Shown here one piece after another: positions 1 to 9,023 of a stretch of DNA of 28,105 nt; within the stretch, counting starts at the first letter, position 1; each line of letters begins with the position of its first letter. The position numbers and the translations under genes are program-made. The notes under the pieces were generated by a model. The model was not told where the DNA came from and did no database searches. It was given only the letters and a program-made list of their open reading frames with translations. The stretch is from Chara braunii (lineage: Eukaryota; Streptophyta; Charophyceae; Charales; Characeae), in NCBI GenBank assembly GCA_003427395.1, contig BFEA01000309.1:1545508-1573612 (forward strand), given 5' to 3'.

Positions 1-48
<48 letters not shown>
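1..48. repeat. (CA)n microsatellite
   Basis: Uninterrupted CA dinucleotides run from the first base of the window, so the tract probably continues to the left. Confidence 0.98.
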
Positions 49-49
<1 letters not shown>

Positions 50-104
50 GAATCTTTAGCAGTGAACATTTCGACGTTCCAGCGGAAGATTCGATAGATT
101 TTGC

Positions 105-170
105 TCATCCTTTCGATGGAAGTTGCGCGAGGCCAGCCGCGGCCTCGCGCAACTTCCATCGAGAGGATGA
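105..170. repeat. Long near-perfect hairpin
   Basis: Bases 105-134 are the reverse complement of 141-170 with a single mismatch (112 against 163) and a 6-base loop at 135-140. The inner 22 bp of each arm match perfectly. It sits just before a CT/CA microsatellite. It could be a real foldback, a small-RNA-like hairpin, or a read-inversion artefact of assembly; the sequence alone does not decide. Confidence 0.9.
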
Positions 171-204
171 CCTCTCTCACTCTCTCTCGCTCTCTCTCTT
201 TCTT

Positions 205-276
<72 letters not shown>

Positions 277-290
277 ACACACACACACAC

Positions 291-322
<32 letters not shown>
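171..322. repeat. Compound CT / CA / ATCA microsatellite
   Basis: A CT-rich block (171-228) passes into CA repeats (229-292) with one TA interruption, then into a tetranucleotide ATCA run (about 291-322). The open frame across it encodes only low-complexity Ser-Leu and Thr-His peptide and is not treated as a gene. Confidence 0.95.
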
Positions 323-640
323 CCAAAGCCCTTTTTTGTTTATTTTTTTTCAAATGCATTTTTTTAAAACACCTCATACCCCTGCAAAAAATAGAAATTC
401 ATTTCAAGAAAAAAATACAGGTGAACTTCGGGATCATATACGTCATGATAAAAAATGATAAAAAAAAATTCTTGCTTTTCTTAAATTTCTTTATATATAT
501 ATATATTTTTTTTTTTTAAATTGAATCTAGTTTTTTATTTTTTTAAAATCCTAAACAAAGTCGGATACCAAAAAAAAAAAAAAATTCCCTACAACCCCAT
601 ATNTTTTTTTGTTTTTTTCTCCCATTATTTCAGTCAGGAA
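323..640. other. AT-rich gene-free stretch
   Basis: Long runs of T and A, a TA repeat near 492-506 and one ambiguous base at 603. No coding signal, and no LTR-like copy of the sequence near 9.0-9.6 kb was recognised here. Confidence 0.7.
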
Positions 641-722
641 AAATCCCGCCGATTTGGGTCCGTGGTGCGGACTAGGTCAGCCGCGGATGCGGACGAGTAC
701 GCGTCCGCCATCCGAGCTCGGC

Positions 723-742
723 CCCGCGGACGCGTCCGCGGG
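723..742. repeat. 20-bp perfect GC palindrome
   Basis: The sequence from 723 to 742 equals its own reverse complement, centred on ACGCGT. A second copy of the core ACGCGTCCGC lies at about 699-708. It lies in the 5' part of the retroelement, upstream of the likely gag start. Confidence 0.85.
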
Positions 743-802
743 TGTTTCATAGCACCCAAACGATCGGTTCCAAGTGTGGTTACCAGCGTACCCGCTCCCA
801 TA

Positions 803-1249
803 ATGACAGTGCCCCCATCTCCGATGGAAAATCCCGCACGATCAAACGATTCGACCGCCTTGCTCGAACAAACCAAGACATTGGTTACTCTGATCTAGGA
901 GAGCAAGAAGGAGCAGCAGGAACACAATGCTCGAATCGAGGTTATGATGAGATCAATGCGACCCATCGTAGTAGGTGTCGCGCCGATCCAACACGGATTG
1001 GCTCTGGCACCATCTCCAACAAGGATCCTTGGCAATCTGAATGTCTGCTACACGTGTCATCAACCAGGGCACATAGCCCGGGATTGCCCTCACCGGCCCC
1101 CGCAACAACGAGTTGGAGCCGCACCAGCAGCTGCAACACCAATCGCTAACGGGCCGGGGCGGGTAGGAGCATTGATGGAAGAAGCAGAGGGAAGCGGATC
1201 CACGTTAGCATCAATGGAGGAGGCTGTAGAGCTTATTCCCTTGGATTAG
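803..1249 (+). pseudogene. gag: Ty3 gag remnant with CCHC zinc knuckle
   Basis: The frame contains a retroviral-type zinc knuckle, CYTCHQPGHIARDC, at 1046-1087 (C-x2-C-x4-H-x4-C), which binds the element RNA during packaging. Before it is a short charged, probably helical stretch with glutamine and glutamate. The start at ATG 803 is the most upstream methionine before recognisable protein, but the frame is open further 5', so the capsid part may be truncated or too diverged to see. A TAG at 896-898 splits the frame and another TAG at 1247-1249 separates it from the protease. Sequence either side of both stops stays in the same frame, so gag and protease were probably one polyprotein. Confidence 0.8.
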
Positions 1250-2017
1250 TATGTAACCCTGGGATATCCGGGACTTGGGATGATTGGTACGATTAGACCC
1301 GCCCCTAAACAACGAGAAGTGGCGGAGTGGCGACCTTCACCACGAGAGATGGAGTCGGGAGGACCCACCTTCGTAAAAGGGAAAATCGACGTTCTAAACA
1401 TCGTACGAGCCTTAGATCATCGAATCCCCCTTCCGATCGGTCATTTGCTTTCGATATCAGAACAAGCCAACGAACGCATGTTGCAGCACTACAAAGCAAA
1501 TCGGAAACGGTTTGCCCTTGCCCGAACAGCGAATACGAAAGCAAGAAGTCTGACACCCGAAGAGAACGCCCCGGGTGCTTCTGACCCCATACGGATAGGA
1601 TTAATCCAAAAAGACGATCATTTCTTGCGGATTAAACCTATCCCATGGAAATCCGTGGAATGCGACATTGAGGTATGGGGAATTCCATATAACGCTATCA
1701 TCGATTCAGGAGCCGCCGTGTTGGCTATTTCATTACATGTAGTAGAGAAAGCAGGGAGAAAGAACGATCTGATCATGCTCACAGAAAAAGATCAGCTCGT
1801 CTCAGCAGATGAAGAAAAAATCAAAACAGTGGGACGAATGACTAACGTTGCCTTCCGATTAAGGAATGCGTTGGGAGACATCGTAGTTCTAGATGTTAAT
1901 ACTTACGACGTACTTTTTAGCCTTCTTGCCTTGGTAGCACTGCGCGCCAATCTGGACTTTGAAAGACGATCGATAGTCCTCCGAAATACAGGTGGGCAAC
2001 CTATGTTGTACCAATGA
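1250..2017 (+). pseudogene. Ty3 aspartic protease region
   Basis: The frame continues from gag and carries the retropepsin active-site motif IIDSGAAVLAIS, with the catalytic aspartate codon at 1703-1705. The preceding CDIEVWGIPYNA and the following hydrophobic segments fit the beta-strand layout of retroviral proteases, which cut the gag-pol polyprotein as dimers. The region is about 245 residues, long for the protease fold alone (about 100), so its N-terminal half is a linker rich in charged residues. At about 2010-2017 the frame is lost and coding continues in the next frame, which points to an indel. Confidence 0.8.
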
Positions 2018-2811
2018 GATTGACCCTTCGTACTACCACTAACATAGCCCCACGAATTTCTCCCTCGATAACGAGAACACTTCGCGTGATTACCTGGGAC
2101 AACGGGCAGACATCCAAGGACGCAGACAACAACGATGATGATGATGATGATCCCGCAATCCTGGACATGGTACAATAACGTATCCATTACCCCGTGCAAC
2201 GGACAAATGCTAAAGCGTTGAGCCGGACCAACCAAGATTTGCAAAGAACACAGGCTAGGATTCTGGGAGAACCTCTCGTACAGATTTCAAGGATGGTCGA
2301 TTCTTTTGAACCCCCTCGAACCTCGTACGAAGGGATCTCCCCTCTTCTCGTCCGATACACTGACAAAAGGCACTACTGTGATATCACGGATCTCCCGAAG
2401 TCTCAGTTGATACCCGCAAAGGAAATTCGATTGTTACGATTGGGGGCAGAGATCAACTCTTTGAAATCCCCTGAGCGCCTTGAGAACGGGGTCGGGATCA
2501 AGATCGCAACGAAACCTGTGTCGTGGCAAGACATTCGAGACGGGGTAACGCCGGAGGAACACATGGCCATTCGAGAACAAGATGCACAGATGATGGCCAC
2601 GATGTTTTCCTGGCGATCGGATAAGTCATTCATCTTCGTGCCCCTCCCCGAAAATGTCAAGCGGGTGAATACAAAACACATTGATGTATGAATATGAGAT
2701 GAGTTGTATGAGTTACACGTACCCCGATACGTACCTGACGAGATCCACCACCTAATCACAGACATTCTGAAAGAATACAAAGGAGCGATTAGTGTGACGG
2801 ACACAGTTATT
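2014..2811 (+). pseudogene. Ty3 pol linker between protease and RT
   Basis: Open sequence continues in another frame from about 2014, interrupted by TAA 2176, TGA 2689 and TGA 2695. It includes a run of six GAT (Asp) codons near 2134-2151 and a charged region without a recognisable domain. Ty3 elements normally have such a spacer before RT. Residues after 2698 keep protein-like composition up to another frame change at about 2815-2835. No function is assigned. Confidence 0.55.
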
Positions 2812-2822
2812 GGACTGTCATT

Positions 2823-3755
2823 AGTCATACAGTTGTATTACAGCACGAGATTCAGACGGGAAATCATTCCCTGATTCACTGCAAACCTTTCAGATACTCC
2901 CTGGTAGAACGGAAAAAGACTCTTGAGTGGATTCGGGAATTTGAAGCAAGTGGTTGGATGGAGCCAGCCACTTGACCATGGCCGTTTCCGTTAGTGTTAG
3001 TACCGAAAAAGAACGGATCGATCCGCATCTGCATTGATTATCGCAAACTGAATGACATCATGATAAAAAATGTGTATCCCCTCCCCCGGACTGATGATTT
3101 GCTGGATGCGATTGGGTGTGCTAATTACTTCAGTAGGTTTGATATTTGGCATGGCTTCCATCACATTGTGGTTAAGGAGGAAGATCGGTCGAAGACGGCC
3201 TTCGTATTGTTTGAAGGCACGTGGCAGTGGGTTCAATGTCCAATGGGGATTTGCAACGCGCCGGCCACGTTTCAACGAGCTATGAATGTGACGTTCTAGA
3301 ACTTCGTCAACAAGACGTGGCTCACACAAGGGATGATCAACTTATGTGTCATCGTGTACATGGACGAGATCCTGGTCTATTCAGAGACCTATCAGAGCCA
3401 TGCGCAGCATATCGAATGGACGTTGGGTGCTTTGAGAGATGCTCGGTTCAAGATTGCGCTCGAAAAGAGTGAATTTTTCCTTTCCGAAATTTCGTTCTTG
3501 GGCTACGTCGTGACACGTGGAGGACTGCGGCCTGACTCGTGAAAAGTCGCGGTCGTGAAGGAGGCTCTTGTTCCCACGTCACTGACGTAGGTTCGAGCCT
3601 TCCTGGGGCTAGCCTCGTACTATCGTCGTTTTATCAAAGGATTCGCCGAGATTGCACGACCCTTAACGAACCTGTTACGAAAGGACCAGCCCCTTAGTCG
3701 GGACGCAGAGTGCGAACATGCCTTCACGACCCTCAAGGACGAGCTAGCAATGACC
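2823..3755 (+). pseudogene. Ty3 reverse transcriptase, inactivated
   Basis: RT copies element RNA into DNA. Recognisable blocks appear in order: LVPKKNGSIRICIDYRKLND near 2997, YPLPRTDDLLD near 3076, FSRFDIWHGFHH (first catalytic Asp) near 3130, NAPATFQRAMN near 3260, YMDEILVYS near 3357, and VRAFLGLASYYRRFIKGF near 3591. The frame is constant from about 2838 to 3750 but broken by TGA 2973, TAG 3297, TGA 3540 and TAG 3588. The conserved YxDD box reads Y-M-D-E, with codon 3366-3368 GAG in place of an Asp codon. That would cripple catalysis even without the stops. Near 3750 the frame changes and RNase H follows. Confidence 0.93.
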
Positions 3756-4072
3756 TATTTTGATTCGGCTGGACCCTACGAAGAAGTTCATTCTCATCAC
3801 GGACTGGCAGCCGGAGGCTATTTCCGCTATTTTAGCACAGAAGGGGAACGACGACCGCGAACACATCATCGAATATGCGTCACGGACGGTGCCGGACGAG
3901 CGGAAAAATGACTCAGCCCCACAGGGCAAATGCTACGCAGTAGTGTGGGGAATTCAACACTTTCATCCATACCTGTACGGACAGAAGTTCCTCCTTGTGA
4001 CGGATCATGAACCCTTATTAGCGCTGAAGCAACTTACTAATTACACGGGCATCATTGGACGTTGGGCGGTGC

Positions 4073-4081
4073 GCCTACAAG
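4073..4081. repeat. Target-site duplication, left copy
   Basis: GCCTACAAG, identical to 4637-4645; it flanks the nested element and lies within the RNase H codons for Leu-Gln. Confidence 0.85.
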
Positions 4082-4636
4082 CTTTGTAACTGTTTGAACG
4101 TCGTGAACGCGCGTTCACGTTCAAATGTGCGTTTGAACGTAGATTTAAATTCTCGTTCAAAATTGAACGGCGTTCAATTTTTTTTTAATTTTTTTTAAAA
4201 TCATTTCGATGCCTAAAAATAACGTTTTTTTTCTGATTTCTTTTTTTTAAGTTTTGTATGATGTGAGGTACATACCTCTGAATTCTGGAGTCATTTTGCT
4301 AAGGAAAAATAAAAATAAAAATCGCCAAAGATGGCGGTGTCAAATCGTGTTCGCTCACTGATTTCAATTCTTTTTTTACTTTTTTCTTTTTTTTTTTGTT
4401 TTTTTGTTTTCCAATTTGGTAACGAATTAAGATGTAATGCTCGGGCAAATGTTGTTTATTTTATTTTTCTCCATAACTTTTTTTTTTTTCTGAATTTTTT
4501 GAGTTTTTTTAGTTTGTTTTTTTTTTGCCCCCCGTGCGGAATCGAACTTCGCGTTTGGTCCCGTTCATTGAACGCGCGTGCATTCCGTTCAGTTTTTGAA
4601 CGGAAAACCTGCGTTCAATGAACGCGCGGTTTCACA
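4082..4636. mobile_element. Nested 555-bp non-autonomous element (MITE-like)
   Basis: The RNase H frame is cut after base 4081 and resumes after 4636. The 9 bases GCCTACAAG occur on both sides (4073-4081 and 4637-4645), as expected for a target-site duplication. Both ends are rich in TTGAACG/CGTTCAA words, and a 9-bp stem with a 5-base loop lies at 4583-4605. The middle is T-rich without coding capacity. Terminal inverted repeats are at best weak. A 9-bp duplication fits Mutator-like elements, while subterminal short repeats also suit hAT relatives, so the superfamily is left open. Confidence 0.85.
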
Positions 4637-4645
4637 GCCTACAAG
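4637..4645. repeat. Target-site duplication, right copy
   Basis: GCCTACAAG, identical to 4073-4081; the retroelement reading frame resumes here. Confidence 0.85.
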
Positions 4646-4913
4646 AATACAATTTCGACATCATCCATCGAAAGTTGGAGAGGCACGGCAACGCGGACGG
4701 ACTGACACGTCTGCATCGACCAGCTAAAGTGCCTAAGGCGGAAGAAATCATCCTGTGGAAGGAACCAAAATCGGCGAACAGACCCAAGTACGGACAAGTG
4801 GCAGTCCTTCCACATGGCAAGAGGCAGGCAGGTGGCCATGGGTGATGGAGGTAACCCTACAACTCCCCTCTCTCCCCTCTCCTCCTCATCTCTTCTCTCT
4901 GCCTGAAAACTTT

Positions 4914-5075
4914 TGTTATTTTTGCGAAGCAATTTCTCACGTATACTCGGTCTCTATGCGCCCAAGCGGGGAAGGATATGCGGAATGGGTAGATTGTCGA
5001 CAGTGTGTCGCACGAGCCCATAGCTCGTGCATCCAATACTGAAATGACAGTAAGCCTTGGTCGCGCCCCTTGTGT
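4914..5075 (+). pseudogene. PHD-like zinc finger between RNase H and integrase
   Basis: In the same frame as the downstream integrase lie Cys codons at 4914 and 4923 (C-x2-C), then WVDC-x2-C at 4989-5006, then H (5019) and C (5028) spaced as H-x2-C, then PWSRPLC at 5055-5075. This is the C4HC3 layout of a PHD finger, including the tryptophan two residues before Cys7. PHD fingers read histone tails. Position Cys7 is Arg (codon CGC 5064-5066), and a TGA at 5040-5042 breaks the finger, so this copy is dead. Known Ty3 chromoviruses carry a chromodomain after integrase instead. The identification rests on the spacing of metal ligands and the two tryptophans, and no structural test was possible. 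Confidence 0.65.
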
Positions 5076-6395
5076 CGGGTTGATAAGATCCCGACGGAGG
5101 CTCGATTTTTAGACGCCACATTAGAAGGGTTGGAAAAGACCCAGAAGCTTAGAAGGGCCGAGGTATGGACGGATATCGCTTTGATGGCCACCCTAGTGGG
5201 TAACCCCCTCCAAGACTTCACCAAGGAAGATCGGAGGAGGGCCAATGAAAGGGTTCGGGACTACCACTGGAATGAAGGACGGTTGGAAAAACGAAAAACC
5301 GATGGTAGTGGGATTTGGATGGTAGTGCCGCACCCGTTCATGACGTACGACTGGGTGAAGACAGCGCACGAGGAAACGACTGCCCATTTTGCCGTACGGA
5401 TCACGGAGGCAGCAATCGACAAAAATGAGTGGTATTGGTCCAATATTCGTGACGATGTGAAATTCATCGTCGCGAACTGTCAGGTCTGCGCTGCTGACAA
5501 GGCACCGATTCAACCACCACGATCGATAGTACCAACTGTAGTTGAACGGCCTTTTCAAAGGGTTAGCATGGATACTACCGATATTGTGGTGCCCCCTGGA
5601 CCCAATAGCTCTGAATATTCAATCCTACTCGTGTTCGTGGACCATTTTTCGAAATGGATCGAGGCATATCCCTGTCGTACGTGACAAGCGGCCGAAATTG
5701 CGCGATACGTCGATCGGTTTTTGGGGATGCATCAGGACACGGAGGAAATTCTGACCGATAACGGGATAGAATTCAGAGGAGAAGTCTTGAAGAATCTGGT
5801 CTTACATCGCGTCGCTATTCGGAATACCACAACCCATATGCCCCAATCTAATGGACTGGTATAAAATGCAAATAGGGTGATAAAGACTGCGCTACGACAC
5901 AATATCGTTGCGTGGGACCCCACGCCCTGACCCGATATCGTAGACCACATCCTAGCGGTCCATCGCGGGACGCCCCACGAATCGACAGGCCTAAGCCCTT
6001 TTCAATTAAGGACCAGTAGCGTGGCCTGCGTTTCAATACCAAGCCTCCCGGACGAATCTTTGCTGAACCAACGGCCCACCAGTGCCACGATTCGAGACAA
6101 GGCCAAGCGACACATGGAATTGATGGAAAGGTCCCTGCCTCGATTAGCCCGGAAACGACAGAAAATGACCGAGTTGGCCCACGGCCGACAGGTCCGTAGT
6201 TACGAGGCCCGGAACGGGAATGCGGGTCCACGGCTCCAGTACAAATTAGGGGATTTGGTGCAGGTGAGGAAATGTGCACGCCAAGGTAAGATAGCGCCAC
6301 GATTCTTCGAGCGATTCCGAGTGATCGAGCTTGGACCGAACGGAGTGAACACCGTGCGCCACGTGCCGGAGGTCTCGGGGAGCCGATCGACGTGA
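5076..6395 (+). pseudogene. Ty3 integrase, inactivated
   Basis: Integrase inserts the DNA copy into the genome. The N-terminal HHCC zinc domain is seen as H-x6-H in AHEETTAHF and C-x2-C in ANCQVC at about 5365-5500. The catalytic core has D1 in SMDTTD (codon 5571) and D2 in LTDNG (codon 5757). The position of the catalytic Glu, after SNGLV, is a TAA stop (5862-5864). The C-terminal part includes YKLGDLVQVR and IAPRFFERFRVIELG near 6240-6340, the usual small barrel that precedes the end of Ty3 pol. Further stops are TGA 5682 and TGA 5928. The frame is otherwise constant to its stop at 6393-6395. No chromodomain follows. Confidence 0.9.
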
Positions 6396-7613
6396 CCGAT
6401 TGTTCGCCGCGTGTCTTACCTACGTCCCCTCCCTTCCTCCCCATCTCCTGCATCTTCTTCCTCCTCCTTTGCTACGGAAGAAGACGACTACTCCCCATCG
6501 CTTTCTTCCTTTCCTGCATCTCTCGCCTTTTCCCATACTCCGTCCTCGCCACCATCGCCATGAGTTTTCTTATGGAGCGAGCTCTCGGCGATCATCTGCT
6601 AGCGCCACGAGGTTACAACTCAGCGATTCGGTAGGTTCATCATCCGCAATTCAATCTGGATCTTCTACGACTCGCGCAATTCTTCTGCACTTCGGGGGTA
6701 TATGCAGCAGCCGAGTTCAGATTCGCGGGCAGTCACCAGGCGATTGTGCTGGCAGAGGCAGTAGCTGTCCATCGGCAGTCAGCTCCAGGAATCAGCCACG
6801 TGTCCACAGTTGTCGGCTTCAGCGGCGATATTAGCACGATCAACCCACTGCGGCATACAACTATCAGGACGTCAATGAGGGAGTGGGGACAACAATTGGC
6901 AGCGGATTGGAACCACTGGCTCACGCGCCACGGGGACAATCTTGTCCCTACAGACGACATCGATCTTGGTGGGATTCGAGTGTCCCAGCACAAGCCGGCG
7001 GCGGCGCTTCCAGAACTTATCCCCTTTCAACGACCCGATGAACCGCTCCCAACTCTCCACCTTCGCCCTTCCATCTTTCTTTCCCACCTTTCGGCAGTTT
7101 AGCCTTCACCCCCGCTTCTCTTGCTGTCTGGAGCCGCTCGCTGTTCCCCTCCTCAATCCAAGGCAGTGGAGGCTCTGGTGTGAACATTTCGTCGATCTTT
7201 CGGTGTACCTGGCCAGAGTGCGGCTGACGTGGACAAGGGACGAGGAACACCGCACTTGGAGTGAGTACCTGGAGTTGCTGATCATCCAGGCTTGGAGGAC
7301 GGACGTGCAGGGTGATCTTCTCGGGTTCCTGTTCGGATCGGTGCGGCCAGGTCATCGCCAGCTAATCATGCAGGAGCTCATAGTTCCTCCCGCGCAGTTG
7401 GTCGATGATCTCTCCCTTGAGATCGTCTCGAGGAGCGACGAGAGACCGGTCCCTTATGTCCTCGCATGAACGCTGACGCCGTACCTCCAGTGGTCGGTGT
7501 GCTTGGAAGGGCCGGGAAGCAGCCGCAACCTGCCATCGCAAAGAGGCTATCTGGACCCGCGGGAAATCATCGATCTCGCCTTTTTCCAAGATCGAACCGC
7601 CTCTGAGGACGAG

Positions 7614-7762
7614 GAGTTGGCGATCGAAGAGGAAGAAGAAGAAGAAACCGTTGAGGAGGACGACGAGGAAGAAACCCCGGAGGAAGGCAGTTATAGTGAG
7701 CACAGCGAAGGGGAGCAGAGTGAGGCAGCAGAAGAAGAAGAAGAGGAGGAGCTAGAGTTAGA
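7614..7762 (+). repeat. GAA/GAG codon repeats (poly-acidic)
   Basis: Imperfect GAA/GAG triplet runs encode Glu/Asp-rich blocks inside the extra 3' ORF. Triplet slippage probably varies their length between copies. Confidence 0.85.
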
Positions 7763-8740
7763 AGAATCAGAGTGGGAGATCTCGGCGGACGAGGCGGAAC
7801 AAACGGACGCTCAGGCAGAGGACCCCGAGGTGGCGCGCAAAAGAGAGGAGATCGAGGGCGGAAAGCGACAGCTGGATTTCGCCAGTGGAACAAATCTGCA
7901 GATCGCCGATGATCCGACCCGAGATCCGGAGCCGCCCAAGCCCGAAGATGGAGACCCTGCGGCCGAGACTTAGACCGCACTGACCAGGCGGCGACGAAGT
8001 CGATCCCCCTTTCCCTCCACCTCCGACCATCCACCAGTTCGAGTCCGTACTGATGCGGGCCATCGGGCTTCGTCCCCGGTCATTATCCCGCCGTCCCCTT
8101 GACCATCTCACCCTCCGCCAAATCACCACCCGTGTCAACTTCCCCCGTAACCCCTTCCCTATCGATACCTTCCGTTTCTTCTACGCCACCCGCCTCGTTG
8201 TTACAGTTCACCCCCATCCCTCCACCTGGTGCGCCCTCCCCAACTTCTACCTTCACGCCCTTCTCCTTAGTGCCGCATGGCGAGGCCACAATATCGTTGA
8301 AGTCTATTGCATGATTACGGTGACTATCCCCGCATGCGAGAACTACGACCATTTTCGTGCGGCGGTCTTTCGGACCTTCACCACTTTGTATCTCGATTAC
8401 CTTGCCTCCCTCCCCCATAGTGGTAATCGCTTCCCCCGTTTCCACCGGATTGTCCGATACCAGGAGCTTCCGGAAACGGTGGTGAGGGTGGACAGTTTCT
8501 TACCCCCGCTCCCAATTAACCCTCCCCCTCGCCATGCCCCCAAGTATCGTCTCCCCTTTCCCCTCCCCGGTGGACATTGATGATCGGTTAATTGGTGTGC
8601 GTGCCACGACGATGGCACAAATAACCCCCTCCTTGGATTAACGAGAGCCCTTCTGAGGAATTTGTAGGACAAAGCTTATATGCCACGTTGGATGACGTCC
8701 ACACTCCTTTACACGGTAAGTGGCAACGTAGTAAGCTCCG

Positions 8741-8769
8741 CGTGTCGATCGATTAGAGAGATCGACACG
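8741..8769. repeat. 10-bp perfect stem, 9-base loop
   Basis: CGTGTCGATC (8741-8750) is the reverse complement of GATCGACACG (8760-8769). It lies in the 3' part of the extra ORF, just after an in-frame TAG. Its role is unknown and it could be chance. Confidence 0.7.
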
Positions 8770-9023
8770 TGTCAAAATTCAAGCAAGCAGGAGTTTGCTT
8801 AAGATTGGAACTTCCTGGGCGTCACATATGTGACGAACCGATTTTTGTTCCACACGACTTTCTGCGCGATAACAATGAGGGGTCCTAAGCTGGGAAGGAT
8901 GGGCCAATTACGGGAGATCTGGATTGGAAGGATATTGTATCGGTGTCCTCGCTTCTTCGTCTTTTTGCATCGCTTCTTTTGGGATGGCTGGGTTCAGGGA
9001 TGGACAAGTCCCAGGATGATTGA

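Larger units (their letters stand above)
3753..4760 (+). pseudogene. Ty3 RNase H, split by an insertion
   Basis: After RT, the frame from about 3753 reads FILITDWQPEAISAILAQKG and later LLVTDHEPLLALKQL, which match the Ty3 RNase H-like region that degrades the RNA strand of the hybrid. The frame ends artificially in a nested element at 4082. It resumes in register at about 4637 with LQEYNFDIIHRKLERHGNAD, the conserved tail of this region. The two halves share the 9-base duplication at the junction, so the original codons can be traced. Downstream, a charged linker leads into the PHD-like finger in another frame. Confidence 0.85.
803..9023 (+). mobile_element. Decayed Ty3/gypsy-type retroelement with extra 3' ORF
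   Basis: One coding order runs along the plus strand: CCHC zinc knuckle, aspartic protease, RT, RNase H, PHD-like finger, HHCC plus DDE integrase, then a long extra ORF. Integrase after RNase H is the Ty3 order, not the Ty1/copia order. The copy is dead: there are more than a dozen in-frame stops, at least four frame changes and a nested insertion at 4082-4636. I did not find matching LTRs, a primer-binding site or a polypurine tract, so both outer limits are the limits of recognisable coding sequence and not true element ends. Confidence 0.85.
6560..9023 (+). pseudogene. Extra ORF 3' of Ty3 pol, unknown function
   Basis: Downstream of integrase, after a pyrimidine-rich tract (6424-6545), an ATG at 6560 has a Kozak-like context (GCCACCATCGCCATG). 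Open sequence then follows in linked frames for about 2.4 kb. In order I see a globular-looking part (to about 7500), a Glu/Asp-rich segment with GAA/GAG runs (7610-7760), an Arg/Ser then Pro/Ser/Thr-rich tail (about 7975-8640), and a final part ending in a hydrophobic stretch of about 20 residues (8934-8999) that could span a membrane. Stops include TAG 6632, TGA 7467, TAG 7971 and a TAA at about 8887; frames change near 7050 and 8000. Position and the possible membrane segment recall the third ORF of env-bearing plant Ty3 elements, but I recognise no homology. Part of the tail could instead be non-coding. Confidence 0.5.

Noticed and set aside
101-367. 88-codon open frame
   Set aside because: It consists of microsatellite peptide (Ser-Leu, Thr-His, Gln-Ser-Ile-Asn) without protein character.
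3590-3610. GGTTCGAGCCTTCC, tRNA T-arm-like
   Set aside because: It lies in the conserved RT block VRAFLGLASYYRRF, and no tRNA fold surrounds it.
4331-4621. 96-codon Phe-rich open frame, membrane-like
   Set aside because: It is T-rich filler of the nested non-autonomous element; runs of TTT give Phe.
6396-9023. Chromodomain or viral envelope protein after integrase
   Set aside because: No chromodomain aromatic cage pattern and no envelope hallmarks (signal peptide, cleavage site, Cys pairs) were seen; only position and one hydrophobic segment suggest a third ORF.
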